This document shows positions 7,016 through 12,959 of a stretch of DNA of 13,747 nt, piece by piece. The stretch comes from Candidatus Gottesmanbacteria bacterium RIFCSPHIGHO2_01_FULL_46_14 (GTDB taxonomy: Bacteria; Patescibacteriota; Microgenomatia; UBA10105; UBA927). The DNA lies in NCBI GenBank assembly GCA_001780895.1, contig MFJJ01000001.1, positions 1-13,747 of the forward strand, given 5' to 3'. The notes beneath the pieces were generated by a model, which saw only the letters and a program-made list of their open reading frames with translations, searched no databases and was not told the origin of the DNA. Each line of letters starts with the position of its first letter. Positions within the stretch are counted from its first letter, which is position 1. The position numbers and the translations under genes are program-made.

Positions 7016-7569
7016 TATGTGCGTGACCCGGCAGGTTTAGGGATAAATGGGCGGATAGTAGGGATATCGCCAGGGTTATTCTTAACCAGATAGAGAATTT
7101 TGTCAATATAATTGGCTAAATCTTCAAAAAAATAGACATCGGTAATACGTACGCCTTCATTGGTGTCCAGGTGCGGTTGTATTTCGACAGTACCTATTTT
7201 GAGCATGCGCCAGAACATATTGGGTGCGTACCCCTTTGCCTTGAGTGCCTCAGTCCAAAAAAGCGCGCGCTTCGTTTGGAAAAATGGTGACACTACTTCG
7301 ATACGGTACACCCGTCGATCCGTAAGATAGGTCTTCGATGTTTTATAGACATGGGTATTCCACCATATGCCGCCCGCGACCAATACGATGCTTATAACCA
7401 ATGCAATAATCCCGATTGTAGGTGAGATAAGGTACGTAATAATAAAAAAGACGAGCGCAAGAACAAGTATCCGCGTGATAGCGATTGTTTTTACGAGCGG
7501 ATGAGGAGAAACGGTATACAAGATCCGTTCACCTTCTTGCTGGCCTTCAAATTCGGAATACATAGACAT
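7015..7569 (-). CDS. Bacterial PH-domain membrane protein
   Basis: 184 residues. A short N-terminal segment (FEGQQEGERILYTVSPHPL) precedes two adjacent membrane helices (about 29-49 and 52-70). A cytoplasmic PH-like domain follows (about 72-160) with the typical YLTDRRVYRIEVVSPFFQTKR start and the strand IGTVEIQPH. This two-helix plus bPH_2 (YdbS/YdbT-like) layout is common in CPR genomes; the role is not established. The start overlaps the methyltransferase stop by 23 nt, and its TAA overlaps the next ATG by one base. An internal ATG two codons in (7563) is an equally possible start. Confidence 0.85.
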   Translation of the reverse strand: MSMYSEFEGQQEGERILYTVSPHPLVKTIAITRILVLALVFFIITYLISPTIGIIALVISIVLVAGGIWWNTHVYKTSKTYLTDRRVYRIEVVSPFFQTKRALFWTEALKAKGYAPNMFWRMLKIGTVEIQPHLDTNEGVRITDVYFFEDLANYIDKILYLVKNNPGDIPTIRPFIPKPAGSRT

Positions 7570-8047
7570 GATTAACTTTGTCTTGTCGAATGATTTTCCA
7601 ATTCGGAAAAATAAAACTATTGGAAACGACCAGCGCTCCGGGTTTTGCCCTGGTGGTCAATAGTTTAGCAAGTTTTTCCATACGCCATGGCAGGAGATAT
7701 ATGAACAGTATATCACTATCCCTCAAATCAGCATGCCAAAAACTCCCCCAGTGGACAGAGATTTTTTTTCCAAACGTACGGATTTTAGACAGTAACACAA
7801 GATAGGGATTAATTTCTATTCCGATAGCGTGAGCGCCCTTGGCAGCTGCTAATAAGAGAAGCTTACCGTCTCCCGACCCCAAATCATACACGATCATTCC
7901 ATTTTTAATATGTGCTAAATCGATCATTGACCGTGCTACAGGATTTGTAGACGGAACATACGGCGCACCGGTAACAAACGCGAGGACGAGAAAAAATATG
8001 AGGAGTGCCAAGAGAATATGACCCAGGAGAAATATATAGACAAGCAT
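7547..8047 (-). CDS. Membrane-anchored class I SAM-dependent methyltransferase
   Basis: 166 residues from ATG 8047. One hydrophobic helix (about 3-25) is followed by GAPYVPS and a Rossmann methyltransferase core. Motif I is VYDLGSGDGKLLLLAA (glycine loop at 55-61) and the acidic ribose-binding position lies in GIEINP (E78). A later strand, DILFIYLLPW, fits the substrate side of motif IV. The domain is small, so the substrate cannot be guessed; the N-terminal helix puts it at the membrane. An in-frame ATG at 8086 is rejected because it lies inside tRNA-Val. The chosen ATG follows the tRNA CCA end with no gap and has no Shine-Dalgarno site, so tRNA 3' processing would leave a leaderless mRNA. 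Confidence 0.85.
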   Translation of the reverse strand: MLVYIFLLGHILLALLIFFLVLAFVTGAPYVPSTNPVARSMIDLAHIKNGMIVYDLGSGDGKLLLLAAAKGAHAIGIEINPYLVLLSKIRTFGKKISVHWGSFWHADLRDSDILFIYLLPWRMEKLAKLLTTRAKPGALVVSNSFIFPNWKIIRQDKVNHVYVFRI

Positions 8048-8122
8048 TGGTGGACGATGCAGGATTTGAACCTGCGGCCCCTGCAATGTGAATGCAGTGC
8101 TCTGCCGCTGAGCTAATCGTCC
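8048..8122 (-). tRNA. tRNA-Val (anticodon CAC)
   Basis: A full 75-nt cloverleaf: acceptor GGACGAT/ATCGTCC, D stem GCTC/GAGC, anticodon stem CTGCA/TGCAG with loop TTCACAT (anticodon CAC) and T stem GCAGG/CCTGC with loop TTCAAAT. The discriminator A and CCA are encoded. It abuts a stop codon upstream (8123) and a start codon downstream (8047). Confidence 0.97.
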
Positions 8123-8731
8123 TTAGCCGGCTTGGGTGGCGATGGAGCGTTCGGAAGAAAGTCCAAAGCTGGTACCGTGTTTTTTGAACATTCCCCAGTA
8201 GCCCTTTTGTTTCTTGCGATTGGTCGACAGGGCAAGCCAACTCCTGCTGTCTTCAATCTGTTCGCGCAGGACCGTGAGAATCGATTTTAAGCGTTCCATG
8301 AAATTAAGGTGGTAAATACCGGGTTGCACCGGCACTTCATTGACTGCTTTTTGTACATCCTGACTCAATGATTTGAGTGAAACTGCCAACATTTTGAGTT
8401 GCTCGCGTATTGCCTCAATTTGTGGTTTAAGATTTGTTTCTTCAACACGCACCATCGGTGGCCGTAAAATTTCTTGTCTGCGAATTTGAGTTGGTTGGAC
8501 TTCAGCTTGACCCGTGAATAATTCTCCCGATCGGGGCACTTGACCAAAAAGTGAAGCAAGGACGTCGCTGCCAACTTTTCCTACGACGTCTTTGACAACC
8601 GCTTTCCCCACGCCGCCACCAACCTGACGAAGCGCCTCAAGGACGCTGTCGTTGTTATAGGTTGGAGTTTTTTTTCCCTGCCTGCCGGCAGGCAGGTTCG
8701 GTTGATTTTGCCACTGATTTGAGCTGTCCAT
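8123..8731 (-). CDS. CPR-type protein of unknown function (DUF5660-like)
   Basis: 202 residues, no signal peptide or membrane segment. A Gln/Asn-rich N-terminus holds the palindrome-derived insert LPAGRQG (about residues 13-19). A Gly/Val-rich stretch follows, then a helical segment (about 100-130) and a conserved-looking C-terminal block, YHLNFMERLKSILTVLREQI, RSWLALSTNRKKQKGYWGMF and SSERSIATQAG. The end block resembles a CPR-restricted family I recall as DUF5660; I cannot confirm this. ATG 8731 is favoured because a promoter with a perfect TATAAT ends 7 nt before it. The TAA is the three bases immediately before tRNA-Val, so the transcript probably carries both. Confidence 0.8.
   Translation of the reverse strand: MDSSNQWQNQPNLPAGRQGKKTPTYNNDSVLEALRQVGGGVGKAVVKDVVGKVGSDVLASLFGQVPRSGELFTGQAEVQPTQIRRQEILRPPMVRVEETNLKPQIEAIREQLKMLAVSLKSLSQDVQKAVNEVPVQPGIYHLNFMERLKSILTVLREQIEDSRSWLALSTNRKKQKGYWGMFKKHGTSFGLSSERSIATQAG
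8677..8696. repeat. CPR palindromic element inside a coding gene
   Basis: CCTGCCTGCC followed by GGCAGGCAGG, a perfect 20-nt palindrome. It is in frame in the gene at 8123-8731, where it encodes part of LPAGRQG. The same 20 bases recur at 11270-11289 inside a tRNA fragment. Confidence 0.9.
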
Positions 8732-8738
8732 ACGGGCT

Positions 8739-8767
8739 ATTATACTACAGGCTGGCTACTTACTCAA
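8739..8767 (-). promoter_or_regulatory. Promoter giving a leaderless mRNA
   Basis: The minus strand has TTGAGT (8767-8762), a 17-nt spacer and a perfect TATAAT (8744-8739). Only seven bases (AGCCCGT) separate the -10 box from ATG 8731, so transcription should start at or next to the A of the start codon. Its -35 box lies beside the stop of trigger factor (8770). Confidence 0.75.
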
Positions 8768-8769
8768 TA

Positions 8770-9600
8770 CTATATGGAGGATAAAAAGTCAATAGTTTTC
8801 TGCCTCCGGAGGATAGAGGCAAGGTAGTAGCGTTCCCGCTCAAGACCTTTTCGTTCTTCGTCGGTTTTGGCCGTTTTGATAACGGTATCGATATCATCAT
8901 CCGAAACGAAAATTCCTTCGCGGTCGGCGACGTCTTCAAGACCGAATTCGAGGGTCAACGTTCGTTTGGCTTGATCTCCGTATTCTTTCCGTACAGCATC
9001 TGCGTTCCTCCCGGTGGAAGCCAAGTATTGTTCTACGGTAAGACCGAGTTGCTTGGTTTGATCGATGAGTTCCGATAAAAGCCGGTTCACCTCGTGTTCG
9101 ATGAGTAACGCGGGTATATCGACGGTGATAACCGAAAGAAGTGCGTTCAAAATAACGTCTAGCGAGGGTTTTGTCTCTTTCTTTTCTTCGCCTGGGGTCC
9201 ATATTTTTTTGCTTTTGGTTTCCCCTATGGCTTTCTTATAGTCGCCGACCGTCATTTTGGGGCGCTGGCATGTCCGGGCAATTATTATCCAATCATTCCC
9301 GTTTTTGGCTTCCTTAAGTTCTATTTTGGGGCTAATAAGGGGACGGACGCCTGTTTGTTTGATTGCGTCGTTGTATACCTGGGGGAGTACGTGCCCAAGA
9401 GCGTCTTCGTAGAGTTTTGATTCATCGAGTTTATTTTCAACCAGTTTTTGTGGTGCTTTGCCTTTTCGAAATCCGGGTAATTCGGTTTTTCCAATAGCCT
9501 CGCTCTTGACGTGATCTAGTGTTTTTTGAACATCACTCCAGGGAACCGTCATCGTGAGCTCCAGTGTTCCGTCCGGTGTCGTTGTTTGCGCAACAATCAT
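8770..9600 (-). CDS. tig: Trigger factor lacking the PPIase domain
   Basis: 276 residues from ATG 9600. Trigger factor is the ribosome-bound chaperone for nascent chains. The N-terminal ribosome-binding domain (about 1-120) carries the diagnostic loop GFRKGKAP (43-50), preceded by LELTMTVPWSDV. The middle FKBP-type PPIase domain (about 90-100 residues in typical proteins of about 430) is absent; the chain passes through a charged linker (SKKIWTPGEEKKE) into the helical SurA-like C-terminal domain, with IPALLIEHEVNRLLSELIDQ and the SDDDIDTVIKTAKTDEE region. PPIase-less forms are known, including in reduced genomes. A TTG at 9633 in the same frame overlaps the previous gene and adds 11 residues before the normal N-terminus, so it is not preferred. 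No Shine-Dalgarno site is seen. Confidence 0.92.
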   Translation of the reverse strand: MIVAQTTTPDGTLELTMTVPWSDVQKTLDHVKSEAIGKTELPGFRKGKAPQKLVENKLDESKLYEDALGHVLPQVYNDAIKQTGVRPLISPKIELKEAKNGNDWIIIARTCQRPKMTVGDYKKAIGETKSKKIWTPGEEKKETKPSLDVILNALLSVITVDIPALLIEHEVNRLLSELIDQTKQLGLTVEQYLASTGRNADAVRKEYGDQAKRTLTLEFGLEDVADREGIFVSDDDIDTVIKTAKTDEERKGLERERYYLASILRRQKTIDFLSSI

Positions 9601-9622
9601 AGGTTTGGCAAGTATATCACGC

Positions 9623-9985
9623 TCAAAACCCAAGGGGAAGGTCGAGAACGGGCGGACTCAAGCTCGGGTCTTCGGTGACAAAATTTTGGATGTGGCCTGA
9701 TAAAGAAGTAACCCCTGCTTCGAGGGAAAGAAACGCACTGCTGGTTGCAATTGCGGATAATTGACGCGAAGGAGTGGGCGTTGGGGTACTCATGGGTGTT
9801 GGGGCAACGATGGTCTGCCCAGGCTTACTCGGGTTAAGAGCACGCCACGTCAGTAGTGCTCCCCCGCCGATAAGCACTGCAATAAGTGCTCCACCCCACA
9901 AAGGGAATGCCGGTTTGGCGGGTGCAACCTCGGTAGGTTTAAGTGGCTGCTCGATCGGTTGTGGAGATTGGGGTAGATTTTCCAT
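9623..9985 (-). CDS. Single-pass membrane protein with Pro/Thr stalk, function unknown
   Basis: 120 residues. A Pro/Gln-rich cytoplasmic N-terminus (1-27) is followed by one membrane helix (about 29-47, LWGGALIAVLIGGGALLTW). An extracellular stalk with TPMSTPTPTPS precedes a 45-residue end domain (SAFLSLEAGVTSLSGHIQNFV) that may be helical. The last residues are DPSLSPPVLDLPLGF. No known family is recognised. It starts 2 nt after the stop of the secreted helical protein and precedes trigger factor by 22 nt. The C-terminal region and its neighbour's helical content hint that the two products may act together at the cell surface, which is inference from adjacency only. Confidence 0.75.
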   Translation of the reverse strand: MENLPQSPQPIEQPLKPTEVAPAKPAFPLWGGALIAVLIGGGALLTWRALNPSKPGQTIVAPTPMSTPTPTPSRQLSAIATSSAFLSLEAGVTSLSGHIQNFVTEDPSLSPPVLDLPLGF

Positions 9986-9987
9986 AC

Positions 9988-10785
9988 TTAGTTGTTGTAT
10001 CGCAAAGACTCGACGAGTTCCTGCAGAAATCTCGTGCCGTCAAGTAGATATGCCCGTGCTTCGGATACGTTTTTTTTCAGGTCAGATAAATTCCGATTCT
10101 GAATATCCAGTGTGTTACCGTTGAATGTATTATTCGTCGATACTATTTGTTCTATTTTTTGTTGGTAGAGGCTGCGAATATTTGCTATTTGAAGGAGCCA
10201 TCGGTCTATAGTGGCTTGTTTTTGCGGTGGGAATGTTCCGCGGTTACTGTCTGATAACGCCCGAGCACTCGCAAGGGTCGTATCAAACTCTTTGGCTAAA
10301 ACGGCGAGCTGACCCAATGTTATGCCTCCGATTGTTTGCCGGACAGATGCCCCAAGAACAGTGTAATGAGATGCCAGTTGACCAGAGGCATGATCAGCAT
10401 CATCCAGAGAGCCGATTGATCCGACGAGTCTGCTGTGATCTTCAAGAAATATGACCTCGTTATTGATGAGTGTTTGGTATGTTTGCCGCTCGGTGAGGAC
10501 GAGCCCCCTATCTTCGTTGAGTTTTTCATTGAGTAAAAGAAGGTAGGAGCGAAGGAGAAGGTCACGAGAGGAGAGCATGGCAATGGTTTTTTCCAACGCA
10601 GTCGTCTGGCTTGTTAACGTCTTAAATTTGAGGTATTCGTTTTTGGCAACCGTAAATTCAGAGTATTTTTGCCGGTAGGTATCAAATTGAAAGAGATAAT
10701 CCTGATAGGCTTGTTGAGAACTAGCAAAAATATGGGGTGCCAAAAATAATAGAAAGATAACAGCGAGTATCTTAAATACCTTCAT
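9988..10785 (-). CDS. Secreted helical protein, function unknown
   Basis: 265 residues. A signal peptide (about 1-22, KVFKILAVIFLLFLAPHIFAS) is followed by a long, almost entirely helical chain with heptad-like hydrophobic spacing, for example LEKTIAMLSSRDLLLRSYLL and ELVESLRYNN. There are no cysteines and no catalytic motif. I do not recognise a family. A coiled-coil extracytoplasmic scaffold is plausible. ATG 10785 is supported by a promoter whose -10 ends 8 nt upstream. It heads a run with the TM/Pro-Thr protein (2 nt gap) and probably trigger factor. Confidence 0.8.
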   Translation of the reverse strand: MKVFKILAVIFLLFLAPHIFASSQQAYQDYLFQFDTYRQKYSEFTVAKNEYLKFKTLTSQTTALEKTIAMLSSRDLLLRSYLLLLNEKLNEDRGLVLTERQTYQTLINNEVIFLEDHSRLVGSIGSLDDADHASGQLASHYTVLGASVRQTIGGITLGQLAVLAKEFDTTLASARALSDSNRGTFPPQKQATIDRWLLQIANIRSLYQQKIEQIVSTNNTFNGNTLDIQNRNLSDLKKNVSEARAYLLDGTRFLQELVESLRYNN

Positions 10786-10793
10786 GCACCTTC

Positions 10794-10823
10794 ATCGTAC
10801 CATTGATTTCTTTAGCGGGTCAA
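10794..10823 (-). promoter_or_regulatory. Promoter giving a probable leaderless mRNA
   Basis: The minus strand has TTGACC (10823-10818), an 18-nt spacer and TACGAT (10799-10794). Eight bases (GAAGGTGC) separate the -10 box from ATG 10785. The -35 box begins four bases beyond the end of the tRNA-Leu 3' fragment. Confidence 0.5.
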
Positions 10824-10826
10824 GGG

Positions 10827-10850
10827 ACCGATGGAGGGATTTGAACCCCT
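10827..10850 (-). pseudogene. 3' fragment of a tRNA-Leu (T arm and acceptor strand)
   Basis: The minus strand reads AGGGG-TTCAAAT-CCCTC-CATCGGT, a T stem-loop in correct phase followed by a seven-base 3' acceptor strand. The 49-65 pair is A-C because the T stem runs into the palindromic element. CATCGGT pairs in full, with one G-U, with GCCGATG of the 5' fragment at 11312-11306. The next bases are CCCT, so no ACCA end is encoded. No D or anticodon arm lies directly upstream; an intact tRNA-Leu(TAG) occupies that position. Confidence 0.65.
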
Positions 10851-10888
10851 ACCTGCCTGACCGTCCGGCAGGCGGGCTGGCAGGTAGG
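10848..10888. repeat. Degenerate, longer copy of the palindromic element
   Basis: CCTACCTGCC (10848-10857) pairs with GGCAGGTAGG (10879-10888), and the interior contains further GCCTG/CAGGC complementarity. It lies against the T stem of the tRNA-Leu 3' fragment. It looks like the same element family as 8677-8696 and 11270-11289 in an expanded, imperfect form. Confidence 0.7.
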
Positions 10889-10906
10889 CCCAAGCCTTTG
10901 ACAATA

Positions 10907-10992
10907 TGGTGCCTTCGGGAGGATTTGAACCTCCAAGGGTTTCCCCATACGGTCCTAAGCCGTACGCGTCTGCCAGTTCCGCCACGAAGGCA
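10907..10992 (-). tRNA. tRNA-Leu (anticodon TAG)
   Basis: An 86-nt class II tRNA. The acceptor is TGCCTTC/GAAGGCA with discriminator A and encoded CCA (10909-10907). The D region is TGGCGGAACTGGCAGACGC. The anticodon loop CTTAGGA gives TAG, a long variable arm follows, and the T arm is GGAGG-TTCAAAT-CCTCC. It lies 6 nt after the GIY-YIG stop and is intact, unlike the split tRNA-Leu that flanks it. Confidence 0.96.
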
Positions 10993-10998
10993 AATGTT

Positions 10999-11247
10999 CT
11001 ATATTTTTTGTAAATCCAACTCCTTAATAATCTCTCGACCAAATCCAGATTTAAAGAACTTTTCCGTCTTTCGCGCTAATGCTCTGTCTGAACACAATTC
11101 TACATGAATAAGATCCAAAGGCAATAAGCTTTTTGTTGAAACTACTTGGCCTGAAAAATGTTGTTTTAGCCGTTTGGATAAGTTGTTGGTCAGTCCCTTG
11201 TAATATGTTTGCTTGCGTGTGCTTTTGAGAATATACACGAAGTACAT
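10999..11247 (-). CDS. Single-domain GIY-YIG endonuclease
   Basis: 82 residues, about the whole length of stand-alone UPF0213/YhbQ-like GIY-YIG nucleases. The start MYFVYILKS supplies the first motif and YYKGLTNNLSKRLKQHFSG the second (the YIG equivalent is YKG), with the conserved catalytic Arg in SKRL. LDLIHVELCSDRALARKTEKFFKSGFGR supplies the metal-binding Glu in KTEK and the closing GR. Metal-dependent DNA nicking or cleavage is expected; the target is unknown. It is placed between the two parts of a broken tRNA-Leu gene and just before an intact tRNA-Leu. That setting would fit a homing-type or repair-type role, but stand-alone members of this family are also common and unlinked to introns. 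Confidence 0.9.
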   Translation of the reverse strand: MYFVYILKSTRKQTYYKGLTNNLSKRLKQHFSGQVVSTKSLLPLDLIHVELCSDRALARKTEKFFKSGFGREIIKELDLQKI

Positions 11248-11255
11248 AAGTACGT

Positions 11256-11312
11256 TAGTAGCGTGCGCGCCTGCCTGCCGGCAGGCAGGTCTGCCAGTTC
11301 CACCACATCGGC
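11256..11312 (-). pseudogene. 5' fragment of a tRNA-Leu, interrupted by the palindrome
   Basis: The minus strand begins GCCGATG-TG-GTG-GAACTGGCAGA, which is the acceptor 5' strand and D arm of a tRNA-Leu and is nearly identical in the D loop to the intact tRNA-Leu(TAG). The 20-nt palindrome (11289-11270) follows immediately. Then comes CACGCTACT, which continues the D stem (GTG/CAC) and the 5' anticodon stem, and tRNA similarity stops near the anticodon loop. No matching downstream stem, variable arm or T arm follows. The corresponding 3' fragment is at 10850-10827. Confidence 0.7.
11270..11289. repeat. CPR palindromic element inside a tRNA-Leu fragment
   Basis: CCTGCCTGCC/GGCAGGCAGG, identical in all 20 bases to the copy at 8677-8696. 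It sits in the D stem of the tRNA-Leu 5' fragment, between GGCAGA and the resumed D-stem strand CAC. Confidence 0.9.
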
Positions 11313-11322
11313 TACACAGGTA

Positions 11323-11871
11323 TTATATCGTAACTGACAGCAAGCTTGGAGAATTCGGCATAAACTCGGTGATTTGGTCGATGAAATACCGCACCTTCCA
11401 GGACCAGGCCGGCGAGGCAGCATACATTCGCCCCATCTGATTGATGGTCACTGCACCTTTATCTATATAATTGTATTTGAGTCCTTCAGAGACGGTCGTA
11501 ATACCCCCCTTCCAGTCGCCGAAGGCGATGCCCCACGTCGCTCCGGTGGGTATGCCCCATCCCCAGGCATTGTAGGAACCGTTTGGGATTTGTTTGCCGT
11601 ATGTTGATTCTACTCCGGCTATCGCAGCAACAAGACGCCAATCTAATCCCAGTCGGTCTGCTTCCGCTATAAAATGACCGGACTCGCTGGCAAGCGGTGA
11701 ATTGTGTGATTCTAAATACGCATGAAGTTTCGTAGCACGCGTATCCGGGCTTATGTGGTGCATGGCGAGCGTTGCGGTAGCATCGGATATACCTTCGGTT
11801 GCGTGAGTCGCAGGGACTCGGGTAAAACCGAAAAGCAAGGCGCAGCTGATACTCATGAGTATGTGTTTCAT
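11323..11871 (-). CDS. Secreted lysozyme-fold-like glycan hydrolase (paralogue 1)
   Basis: 182 residues. A signal peptide (about 1-25, ending THA-TE) is followed by one domain. L-HAYLESHNSPLASESGHFI leads to GLDWRLVAAIAGVESTYGKQIP, with a Glu (E88) in the ExxxGK context typical of transglycosylase or lysozyme folds. SYNAWGWGIP, AFGDWKGGI and the closing MYAASPAWSWKVRYFIDQI follow. A peptidoglycan-cleaving role (lytic transglycosylase or glucosaminidase type) fits, but bond specificity cannot be told. The gene at 11994-12596 is a diverged tandem paralogue. Its own consensus promoter (11978-11950) is followed by a terminator hairpin before the ATG. The stop lies 10 nt before the tRNA-Leu 5' fragment. 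Confidence 0.85.
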   Translation of the reverse strand: MKHILMSISCALLFGFTRVPATHATEGISDATATLAMHHISPDTRATKLHAYLESHNSPLASESGHFIAEADRLGLDWRLVAAIAGVESTYGKQIPNGSYNAWGWGIPTGATWGIAFGDWKGGITTVSEGLKYNYIDKGAVTINQMGRMYAASPAWSWKVRYFIDQITEFMPNSPSLLSVTI

Positions 11872-11894
11872 ACGGGTAGCCTTTTTGAGGCCAT

Positions 11895-11941
11895 AAAAAA
11901 ATCCTAAAGCAAGCGTTGCAGAACAAAGCCAACTTTAGGAT
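11895..11941 (-). terminator. Intrinsic terminator at the start of the next transcript
   Basis: On the minus strand ATCCTAAAG (11941-11933) pairs with CTTTAGGAT (11909-11901) around a 23-nt loop that has its own GTT/AAC pairing, and T residues follow to 11895. It suits the gene ending at 11994. It also begins about 2 nt after the start site predicted for the promoter at 11978-11950, so it could act as an attenuator for the gene at 11871. Confidence 0.82.
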
Positions 11942-11949
11942 CTTAGTGA

Positions 11950-11978
11950 AGTATAAACTATAGGCCAAGGAATGTCAA
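11950..11978 (-). promoter_or_regulatory. Consensus promoter between the two lysozyme-like genes
   Basis: The minus strand has TTGACA (11978-11973), a 17-nt spacer and TATACT (11955-11950). This is one of the best sigma-70-type matches in the window. The predicted start is near 11943, directly before the terminator hairpin. The leader to ATG 11871 is about 72 nt and has a second small hairpin, GCCT/AGGC, just before the start codon. Confidence 0.75.
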
Positions 11979-11993
11979 GTGCTATGGGATAGT

Positions 11994-12596
11994 TTAGAGA
12001 ATGCTACTTTGGAAGCTTTCTACACAGTTCATCCAGGAATTTCCGTTTTCTACCGAGGGAGGTGCCCATACTGCACCGATATCTTTGAGACTGACCAGAC
12101 CCCGGTCATAGTATTTTTCCTTGATGTATTTTGAGACCCAGTCAATGGCAAACGTCCAGTCCCGGAAATTGGCGCCGTCCTGTTCGCCCGAATAGACGGA
12201 AATTCCCCAGGCATTATGAGAATTTCTGGTTGGCATGCGTTTGCCGAGATTTGATTCACACATAGCTATGGCGACCACGAGACGAAAATCAATACCGTTT
12301 TCATCGGCTTTGGCAACGATACGATCAGCATACGGGGTCATCGGAGAATCATGTTGCCTGAGAAACGACTCTAAGAGCAGTGCACGCGCATCTGCTGCCG
12401 TAACGGTTGCGCCCAGCACTTGTGCCGTACCGCGACTGGTCGTAATCTGAAAGTCGTCGGAATACGTAGGGACGACGGATAACGGCGGAACTTTTGGATC
12501 GGCATTGAGAGAAGCGGCTAAAATGGTCAGGTTAATGCCCAGAAAAATGACCGCAACAGGAAACCACAAAAAAACCAACAGGAGTTTCCGTACCAT
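11994..12596 (-). CDS. Secreted or anchored lysozyme-fold-like glycan hydrolase (paralogue 2)
   Basis: 200 residues. An N-terminal hydrophobic helix (about 4-29) acts as signal or anchor, followed by a low-complexity spacer to about residue 65. The domain parallels paralogue 1: LLESFLRQHDSPMTPYADRI, GIDFRLVVAIAMCESNLGKRMP with Glu114 in ExxxGK, HNAWGISV, NFRDWTFAIDWVSKYI and WAPPSVENGNSW. C113 next to the Glu and C191 near the end could form a disulfide, absent from paralogue 1. Probable cell-wall hydrolase; the exact bond cleaved is unknown. It ends 16 nt before the promoter of paralogue 1. No convincing promoter or Shine-Dalgarno site is visible upstream of ATG 12596. Confidence 0.85.
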   Translation of the reverse strand: MVRKLLLVFLWFPVAVIFLGINLTILAASLNADPKVPPLSVVPTYSDDFQITTSRGTAQVLGATVTAADARALLLESFLRQHDSPMTPYADRIVAKADENGIDFRLVVAIAMCESNLGKRMPTRNSHNAWGISVYSGEQDGANFRDWTFAIDWVSKYIKEKYYDRGLVSLKDIGAVWAPPSVENGNSWMNCVESFQSSIL

Positions 12597-12959
12597 TGTT
12601 CCATGCTGTCATAGGGGGTTCTTACTGTCAAGCAAATTTTTTGTGAATGTGGCCTCGTGTATTTTCAGCGCGCCTAAAAAGCTAAAGAATGTTCTGTAAA
12701 TATTTTACACACTTGTCAAGAAGATTGAAAACTTATCTAGTTATGCTGTAGAAATTCCTTTAAACCAAATACTTGGAGCTGTTTTAACAGCATTGAACCC
12801 CAAAACGAGATAAAACTATCCAAGTTTTGGAGTTAATTTTAGCGGAAAATTTCTAGCGTTTTTCTTTCTTTGCGTCAGCTGTCGTCGACCCTCAATTTCC
12901 CCTTTGCGATTTCCAAAATGGTGATTGTGGATGAATCGGCACTGTTAAAATTAACTTCA

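Noticed and set aside
8048..8086. N-terminal extension of the methyltransferase from 8086
   Set aside because: The extension is translated tRNA-Val sequence.
10812..11042. 76-residue minus-strand frame across the tRNA-Leu region
   Set aside because: It reads through tRNA-Leu(TAG) and the tRNA 3' fragment (GSNPPEGT and GSNPSIGP are typical tRNA T-arm translations), so it is not a gene.
10999..11312. Group I intron in the broken tRNA-Leu
   Set aside because: The GIY-YIG gene and the break near the anticodon loop invite this, but I see no P3-P7 core or G-binding site, and the insert holds a whole second tRNA.
11190..11423. 77-residue minus-strand frame containing ELADLPAGRQ
   Set aside because: It is the translation of the tRNA-Leu 5' fragment plus palindrome and overlaps two better genes.
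12597..12640. TTGACA-like box upstream of ATG 12596 on the minus strand
   Set aside because: No -10 hexamer at an acceptable distance; the nearest TATGAC is only 12 nt away from it.
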